Of a stretch of 20,913 nucleotides of DNA, positions 16,930-20,913 are shown in pieces (within the stretch, counting starts at the first letter, position 1; each line of letters opens with the position of its first letter). The stretch is from a virus. The notes beneath the pieces are model-generated. The model was given only the letters and a program-made list of their open reading frames with translations, made no database searches and was not told where the DNA came from. A program made the position numbers and the translations under genes. The stretch covers positions 1 to 20,913 of IMG/VR virus record IMGVR_UViG_3300027777_000185. One strand, given 5' to 3'.

Positions 16930-18317
16930 GCTATATCAAAAATTTCTTCACGGTACAAATCAATGATTTTGGTATGCCCTGCGATGTTGTTGCTCAGGAC
17001 ATGGTACAGCCGCGACTCTATTTCACTGCCGTTGATATGCACGATGGTCATTGCGTTTTTTTGCCCCGGCCTGTTGATGCGTGCGTTGGCTTGCAGGTAT
17101 GTCTCTACGCTAGTAATGGGTGAGTACCAGATGATTGTGTTTGCTTCTGTAAGGGTCAAGCCATGTGAAGCTGCCTGTGGTTGAAGCACCAGTACGTGCG
17201 GGTTGGGCGACGTTTGGAACCTCTCGATAATGTCATTGCGCTTATGGACAGGCACAGAGCCATTGATTACTTCACTAGTGATACCGTGCTTAACCAAGTG
17301 GGCTTGCAGTAGGTCTATGGTGTGCGTAAAAGGTACAAAGACCAGCACCTTGTGGCTAGACTCCTCAATAACTTCACGCACTACACGCAGCCTGTTGCTC
17401 ACATCAAAGTCTATGATCTCGCCAGTATCCGTATAGACCGCGCCACCTGATATTTGCAGCAGCTTGTTGACCTTCACAGCAGCATTAACAGCGGAGACAC
17501 CCTCCCCATCAGCTTCGATTCGCATCTCGTTCTTGAGTTGCTTGTACGCTGCTAGTTGTTGTGGCGTGAGAGGCGCATCTCGTTTTACAAACGTAACTTC
17601 TGGCAAGTCCAAGCACTGATCTCGTTCAAACCTTATAGCCGGTTGCAGTATGTTGTGAACGATGGAGTCTGCGTTTGCCTTTGGAACCCACCGGAACTCT
17701 GACACCTTGTACATGACCTGATCTCGAAAGCTACCGAAGAACTTAGGGGTGTTCTGGGGATTAACTAACTTAGCTATGCCGTAAGCATCAGCAGGAGACT
17801 GCGCTGCTGGAGTACCTGTAAGCATCCACAAGCCCTTTATGTCTTTCACTATGTCCCGCAGTATCTTCCAACGCTTTGTAGTTGCTGTCTTATAGGCATT
17901 GCACTCATCAATAACAATCAAATCAAACCCGCCATTGATGATCTCGTTCTTCACAATCTCTACGCCATCAAAGTTTATGATGACGAAATTCGAACCTTGG
18001 CTAAATACTTTCCTGCGCTGAGCTAAACTGCCGTGGGCTACGCTGCATGTACGGTGTATAGCAAACTTAAACAAGTCGCCTTGCCATGCTGACTTCATGA
18101 TCGACAACGGGCAAATCACCAGTACGCGCTTCACTAGCCCCATGTTCATCAGGTAATCACATGCCCATATCACACTAGCCGTTTTGCCAGTCCCCTGCTC
18201 ATTAAAACAAAAAGCCTTGCGGTTCAGAGTAAGGAACTCGGCAGTCTGTTTTTGGTGAGCAAAGGGAGCGAACAACCCCGGCCATTTGTAATCCGTGAGG
18301 ATGTTACTTGGGGGCAT
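16926..18317 (-). CDS. SNF2-type superfamily 2 helicase/translocase
   Basis: With the start at 18317 the product has 463 residues. Helicase motifs in order are HQK near 21-23 (Q-motif-like), NEQGTGKT with K45 (motif I), VIDECN at 135-140 (motif II, with N in place of the usual H of DEAH), LTGTP at 166-170 (motif III), and GLTLTEA followed by QANARINRPGQK near 409-420 (motifs V and VI). The last motif is characteristic of SNF2-type ATPases, which move along double-stranded DNA. In phages such proteins are linked to recombination, replication fork processing or transcription. The frame is open further upstream to 18506, but those starts would overlap the HNH gene deeply; ATGs at 18317 (14-base overlap) and 18341 are the realistic choices, both without a clear ribosome-binding site, so translation is probably coupled to the HNH gene. 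Confidence 0.85.
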   Translation of the reverse strand: MPPSNILTDYKWPGLFAPFAHQKQTAEFLTLNRKAFCFNEQGTGKTASVIWACDYLMNMGLVKRVLVICPLSIMKSAWQGDLFKFAIHRTCSVAHGSLAQRRKVFSQGSNFVIINFDGVEIVKNEIINGGFDLIVIDECNAYKTATTKRWKILRDIVKDIKGLWMLTGTPAAQSPADAYGIAKLVNPQNTPKFFGSFRDQVMYKVSEFRWVPKANADSIVHNILQPAIRFERDQCLDLPEVTFVKRDAPLTPQQLAAYKQLKNEMRIEADGEGVSAVNAAVKVNKLLQISGGAVYTDTGEIIDFDVSNRLRVVREVIEESSHKVLVFVPFTHTIDLLQAHLVKHGITSEVINGSVPVHKRNDIIERFQTSPNPHVLVLQPQAASHGLTLTEANTIIWYSPITSVETYLQANARINRPGQKNAMTIVHINGSEIESRLYHVLSNNIAGHTKIIDLYREEIFDIA

Positions 18318-18585
18318 TTTTTTTAACGGTGTGGTCTGCATTGCGGCTGAAGGAACGGTTGCTACTAGCTGCCCTGACGCGGAGGTTCCCTTCAGTGCCG
18401 GTTCCCCCCTTACTAAGCGGTTTAATGTGGTCAACATCTTTCCCATCTCCCTTTTGTACTTCGCCCTTCTTAACCAGCAGACTACGTGCTGAATTACGTG
18501 CCGCACGCTTCTTGATCTGGTCTGGCTTACCTTGGTATTCTTCGTACTCTTTTTTATACGGTCTTGGTTTGTTGACGTAAGGCAT
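18304..18585 (-). CDS. HNH endonuclease
   Basis: The product has 93 residues. The basic N-terminal half (KKRAARNSARSLLVKKGE) leads into VDHIKPLSKGG with H53 as the likely general base next to D52, then N67 in EGNLRV and N76 in SSNRSF, which together make the HNH (beta-beta-alpha metal) core. The zinc-knuckle cysteines found in some family members are absent. AGGAG lies seven bases before the ATG, one of the best ribosome-binding sites on this strand. The 3' end overlaps the SNF2-type helicase start by 14 bases. HNH proteins of this size occur as free-standing homing endonucleases or as functional parts of phage replication or packaging; here its tight fit within the operon favours a resident gene (inference). 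Confidence 0.85.
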   Translation of the reverse strand: MPYVNKPRPYKKEYEEYQGKPDQIKKRAARNSARSLLVKKGEVQKGDGKDVDHIKPLSKGGTGTEGNLRVRAASSNRSFSRNADHTVKKNAPK

Positions 18586-18594
18586 TTGTATCTC

Positions 18595-19014
18595 CTAAGC
18601 TATCCTCATGAATGAATCTATAGGTATGTACACACAGCGTTCAATATCTTTGGGGTCTCCGCGATCATGCCGCCCTCCTACAAACACTTCGTAGTTGCTA
18701 AGCATCTTAGCCATGAACAGCCCGTCCGTGAACTCTACTATGAGAAGAAACGGAACATGCTCTGCTTGAGCCCACTGACCGCCACGCTCCCACTTATTAG
18801 CACTAAGCATCAACGTCGGGTATTTGGTACTGCGGTTATTACGTGACTTGATCTCTGCAACAGCTACGGTCTTACCCCCAGTAACAAACTTCCCATTAAC
18901 CGGATGCAGGGGAGGGTACTGCTCGTAAGTACAATCAAACACTCCACAAAAATGAGAGGCTATGGATAGCTCTTTGGCTACGTGAGCAGAGGTCTCGTAT
19001 GTTGGTCTGCTCAT
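18595..19014 (-). CDS. PD-(D/E)XK-like nuclease
   Basis: The product has 139 residues. The core is a strand AVAEIKSR with E54 and K56 (E-x-K), followed by YPTLMLSANKW with K74, and then PFLLIVEFTDG, a hydrophobic strand pattern. This matches small phage nucleases of the PD-(D/E)XK fold, where an upstream acidic residue (D27 or E31 would fit) completes the metal site. It overlaps the upstream Cas4/RecB-like gene by four bases (ATGA at 19011-19014) and ends nine bases before the HNH gene start. In phages such small PD-(D/E)XK proteins, including VRR-NUC types, are often next to SNF2 helicases, so they may work together on branched DNA. The exact family is not certain. Confidence 0.65.
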   Translation of the reverse strand: MSRPTYETSAHVAKELSIASHFCGVFDCTYEQYPPLHPVNGKFVTGGKTVAVAEIKSRNNRSTKYPTLMLSANKWERGGQWAQAEHVPFLLIVEFTDGLFMAKMLSNYEVFVGGRHDRGDPKDIERCVYIPIDSFMRIA

Positions 19015-19682
19015 CTCCGTGTCCTATGGTTAGGGCATGTCTTTACTGGACACCACCCGCACAATGGCCCTGCTGATGCGTTCCATATACCGTTATTCAT
19101 AGCTTGCTCCAGTCGTGCTAGGTCTTGGTGAAACGGCTCCATGTATTCTTTAGTGCCATCCCGCACATGGTTCTTGGTAACAAATTCGTTACTAACCACG
19201 AACAGCAACCCTGATTTAATGGTGTTCACCTGCGGGAAGTGTGCAAACAAAGCCGTTGCCACTAAATCAAGTTGCTTCACATCTGCGTACTTAGCGTTCT
19301 TACTAGTCTTGTAGTCCACAGAAAAAGCCGTGTCCCCTTGGATGATTAGCAAGTCAGCGATGCCCCGCCACCAAACGCCCTCGTCAAAGAACCCACAGGG
19401 TTTGTAAGTATCCCCATCTTTGATAAGCCCCAGCTTAAGCTCGCAATGCTTGTCACCCTCAATGCTTTTCAGTACGTTAAGAACTGGCAGTACATATGCA
19501 AACTTAGGCGGTATCGGGGTATCGTGCATGACGTATTGCTCGGCAGCTTGGTGTACTTCATTCCCGTATATGGTTGCTTCACTACCCGTATCCTTTACAT
19601 CCTTGGCTACTTTCAAGTGGTAGTATTTTTTAGGGCATTGCTGGAATGTTTTAAGGCTGCTGTAAGACCAAGCTATCGTCAT
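19011..19682 (-). CDS. Cas4/RecB-like PD-(D/E)XK exonuclease with Fe-S cysteines
   Basis: The product has 223 residues. It begins with YSSLKTFQQCPKKYY (C16), as in RecB/Cas4-type nucleases. Likely catalytic residues are H44 (NEVHQAAEQY), D110 (RGIADLLI) and D123-x-K125 (SVDYKTSK). The C-terminal end has C208, C211 and C216 (CGWCPVKTC). One N-terminal and three C-terminal cysteines is the arrangement that holds a 4Fe-4S cluster in Cas4 and AddB-type nucleases. The protein should degrade DNA from an end, with likely roles in recombination or end processing. The ATG is preceded by AAGGA. No cas genes or repeat array are present, so a CRISPR adaptation role is not supported by the window. Confidence 0.8.
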   Translation of the reverse strand: MTIAWSYSSLKTFQQCPKKYYHLKVAKDVKDTGSEATIYGNEVHQAAEQYVMHDTPIPPKFAYVLPVLNVLKSIEGDKHCELKLGLIKDGDTYKPCGFFDEGVWWRGIADLLIIQGDTAFSVDYKTSKNAKYADVKQLDLVATALFAHFPQVNTIKSGLLFVVSNEFVTKNHVRDGTKEYMEPFHQDLARLEQAMNNGIWNASAGPLCGWCPVKTCPNHRTRR

Positions 19683-19724
19683 GGTATTTCCTTGGGGAAA
19701 AATACTATTTTACCTTGACTCTAT

Positions 19725-19925
19725 CTAACTTGCTTGCTTTACTTCTTCCCAGACAGTGCTAGGGTATACCTTATTGGTTTTCTCCATCGCGTCGCACTTG
19801 TTGCACACATGAGCGAATGGCAGGTCGGCATAGTTGACGTTGAACTTATGCTCAAACTCGCCGCCGCACTCGCACATGAGGCGTTGCACAACCCACTTGA
19901 TATTGCTTTCTTTGATGGTACTCAT
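19725..19925 (-). CDS. Small zinc-ribbon protein
   Basis: The product has 66 residues. C18 and C20 (MCECGGEF) and C41 and C44 (HVCNKC) can form a four-cysteine zinc site across a beta hairpin; H26 or H39 are alternative ligands. This is a minimal zinc ribbon with no other domain. Such proteins may bind nucleic acid or RNA polymerase, but nothing here decides which. The start overlaps the stop of the upstream HTH gene (ATGA at 19922-19925). A 42-base gap, AT-rich but without a clear promoter, separates its stop from the Cas4/RecB-like gene. Confidence 0.7.
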   Translation of the reverse strand: MSTIKESNIKWVVQRLMCECGGEFEHKFNVNYADLPFAHVCNKCDAMEKTNKVYPSTVWEEVKQAS

Positions 19926-20155
19926 TTTCTAATCGCCTTTTTATAGAGGTGTTCACGAAGTGTTGTCCTGCTCAAATTCATTCGCCGTGCGATAGCTGAT
20001 TGGTTCATACCCATAGCAAGCAACCTATCAACCTCAAGCGACCTTTGTCTTGCTACTGCTGTTGATCCTGCATGACCGTTAATGACGCCCCCAAAACACA
20101 TTACGATTTTAGATTGGGGTGGCAGGGGAGTCCATCCTTCAGGGCAGTACGGCAT
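19922..20155 (-). CDS. Helix-turn-helix protein, second of a tandem pair
   Basis: The product has 77 residues. Residues about 49-71 (GMNQSAIARRMNLSRTTLRE) form a helix-turn-helix of the resolvase/sigma-like type: A-I-A-R-R-M, turn N-L-S, recognition helix RTTLREHL. The N-terminal 30 residues start MPYCPEGW and have no clear fold. The upstream neighbour has the same layout (MPY-x-P start, C-terminal HTH), so the two are probably paralogues. The ATG overlaps the upstream stop by one base (TAATG). It is likely a DNA-binding regulator of early genes or a replication accessory (inference). Confidence 0.7.
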   Translation of the reverse strand: MPYCPEGWTPLPPQSKIVMCFGGVINGHAGSTAVARQRSLEVDRLLAMGMNQSAIARRMNLSRTTLREHLYKKAIRK

Positions 20156-20415
20156 TAGCTTTTCCTTTTCATCAAACGATATACCGCATCTTCTGTTATG
20201 CCCAATCGCGCGGCAATGTCTTTGTACTGCAAACCTGTTGCACGCAACGCTTTAACTTTGATTGCAGCCTCGTCAAGACGGCCACCCTTAGCACGCCATC
20301 GCGCAGCCAGATGATCCAGACCTGCCTGTTTGCGAGTCATCTGTGCGGGTGTGCATCGCTTGCCTTCGATTACGCAGACGGACTCAAGCGGGTGTGTTAG
20401 TGGGGCGTAGGGCAT
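20155..20415 (-). CDS. Helix-turn-helix protein, first of a tandem pair
   Basis: The product has 86 residues. Residues about 61-83 (GLQYKDIAARLGITEDAVYR) make a clear helix-turn-helix, with A-A-R-L-G-I-T and recognition helix EDAVYRLMKRK. The N-terminal half is Cys/Thr-rich, then basic (HLAARWRAKGGRLDEAA). Its ATG (20415-20413) is one base after the TGA of a 16-codon frame and sits in the loop of the hairpin at 20399-20430; its likely ribosome-binding site (GGTGGGG) is in the 5' arm of that hairpin. Translation is therefore probably controlled by, or coupled to, the micro-ORF. The function is inferred as DNA binding. Confidence 0.7.
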   Translation of the reverse strand: MPYAPLTHPLESVCVIEGKRCTPAQMTRKQAGLDHLAARWRAKGGRLDEAAIKVKALRATGLQYKDIAARLGITEDAVYRLMKRKS

Positions 20416-20430
20416 ATCAATAGCCCCACC
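20399..20430 (-). promoter_or_regulatory. Hairpin covering the start region of the HTH gene
   Basis: In the mRNA, GGUGGGGC (20430-20423) pairs with GCCCCACU (20406-20399): eight pairs, one a G-U, around a 16-base loop. The loop holds the UGA of the micro-ORF and the AUG of the 86-residue HTH protein, and the 5' arm contains the candidate ribosome-binding site. Part of the loop (GCCC) could instead pair with the GGGC of the 5' arm, giving a competing shorter hairpin. Confidence 0.55.
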
Positions 20431-20467
20431 GAATACGAAAATCGTCGTACTCTTTATCTTTAGCCAT
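20417..20467 (-). CDS. 16-residue micro-ORF (MAKDKEYDDFRIRWGY)
   Basis: The frame has ATG at 20467-20465 and TGA at 20419-20417. It has the best ribosome-binding site in this part of the window: AAAGGAG at 20481-20475, seven bases before the ATG. It overlaps the end of the 114-residue gene and stops one base before the next ATG. The charged and aromatic peptide is not recognisable. It may be a real microprotein or only a translated leader that opens the hairpin at 20399-20430 for the HTH gene. Short frames can arise by chance, but the strong site and tight junctions favour translation. Confidence 0.45.
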   Translation of the reverse strand: MAKDKEYDDFRIRWGY

Positions 20468-20804
20468 TGTTCTTCTCCTTTAACAACGCTTCAATATCCC
20501 TGACCATCCACCACGGCTGGTCGTTACGCAAATGCTCAATCTCATCATCCGTCAGCCCAACCCAAGGGCGTGGCTCTGGGTTAATTTCAAGCTGTGCCAA
20601 GTTTGCCCATTCGGGGCGTGAGGCGTATAAATCTGGTTCGTTTATATAAACCCAATCTAGCAGTTCAATTAAATCAACGGCGGTGGTGTTGTGCCCACCT
20701 TCGTTGCGGGCGACAACTATCGGGCGTCCATTTTCGTAATTTAGTTTTAGTTTTACGTCCATGCCCTCGCCGTATTCAGTAACTCCGGTCATTATTTCAT
20801 TCAT
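20460..20804 (-). CDS. Hypothetical phage protein
   Basis: The product has 114 residues. It has a strand-rich first part (MDVKLKLNYENGRPIVVARN), a Trp-containing helix (VDLIELLDWVYI), and a C-terminal PWVGLTDDEIEHLRNDQPWW segment ending in a charged helix (VRDIEALLKEKN). A W-x-G-L-T-D-x-E-I pattern appears in many short phage proteins, but I cannot give a function. The chosen ATG at 20804 has GAGGGG six bases upstream and overlaps the stop of the partial upstream gene (ATGA); internal ATGs at codons 5 and 15 are less well supported. Confidence 0.6.
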   Translation of the reverse strand: MNEIMTGVTEYGEGMDVKLKLNYENGRPIVVARNEGGHNTTAVDLIELLDWVYINEPDLYASRPEWANLAQLEINPEPRPWVGLTDDEIEHLRNDQPWWMVRDIEALLKEKNNG

Positions 20805-20913
20805 TTGAACCCCTCTGCCTTGGCAATTGCATCACGCGCTAAGTCGAACGCTTGTACGATTGAATCGTTGCGGTCTGGGTCGTAGCAGTGCTCCATCATT
20901 GCGTACAGTGCAG
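20801..20913 (-). CDS. C-terminal end of hypothetical protein (partial)
   Basis: The frame is open from the right edge to the TGA at 20803-20801, giving about 36 residues that begin ALYAMMEHCYDPDRND and end AIAKAEGFK. The sequence is helical and charged. The stop overlaps the next gene's start (ATGA), continuing the chain of coupled genes. The start lies outside the window and no family is recognisable. Confidence 0.55.
   Translation of the reverse strand, partial: ALYAMMEHCYDPDRNDSIVQAFDLARDAIAKAEGFK

Noticed and set aside
18318-18506. N-terminal extension of the SNF2-type helicase to a start at 18506
   Set aside because: It would overlap most of the HNH gene, including its catalytic part, and the added residues do not resemble helicase sequence.
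19683-19724. Promoter in the AT-rich gap before the Cas4/RecB-like gene
   Set aside because: TAAAAT and TAGTAT resemble -10 boxes, but no acceptable -35 box is found at the right distance.

Overview
The window looks like part of the genome of an uncultivated tailed phage, probably short-tailed (podovirus-like), infecting an aquatic bacterium. The evidence is a C1q-like tail fibre end, large glycine-, glutamine- and alanine-rich virion proteins, a 2453-residue PLxRFG-type giant protein, and a dense replication block with phage-style overlapping starts and stops. No tRNA, rRNA, integrase, insertion sequence or CRISPR array was seen. The host cannot be named from the sequence. Coding is almost continuous; the longest gap between recognisable genes is 90 bases (255-344) and holds only a 15-codon reading frame and a small hairpin.

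Left half, + strand (1-12140), virion genes. First comes the end of a C1q-like fibre protein. A 598-residue structural protein with GG-hydrophobic repeats and tape-measure-like signatures follows, then a 136-residue GNAT-like protein, a 744-residue internal-virion-type protein, and the giant protein. These last four are joined by overlaps or 2-base gaps and are probably co-transcribed. The arrangement (GNAT-like protein, internal protein, giant protein) recalls the internal-core or ejection proteins of T7-like phages. The giant protein carries a GNAT-like segment, an HExxH...E metallopeptidase motif, a PFSRYG motif (PLxRFG variant) and two hydrophobic segments.

Right half, - strand (12146-20913), replication and nucleotide-processing genes. 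In transcription order from the right edge: a partial gene, a 114-residue hypothetical protein, a 16-codon micro-ORF, two tandem helix-turn-helix proteins, a zinc-ribbon protein, a Cas4/RecB-like nuclease with four cysteines, a PD-(D/E)XK-like nuclease, an HNH endonuclease and an SNF2-type helicase. A strong sigma70-like promoter (16902-16929) then starts a second unit: a coiled-coil protein, a four-cysteine candidate ssDNA-binding protein and a small HTH protein. A UUCG-loop terminator (15242-15269) separates this HTH gene from a fused primase-helicase, which is followed by a small conserved-looking protein. The two halves converge at 12140/12146 with no visible terminator.

The points most worth a second look are the multi-domain giant protein with a duplicated internal module; a micro-ORF whose stop codon lies in a hairpin that also holds the next gene's start; the terminator placed in front of the primase-helicase; and the compact run of three nucleases plus SNF2 helicase.
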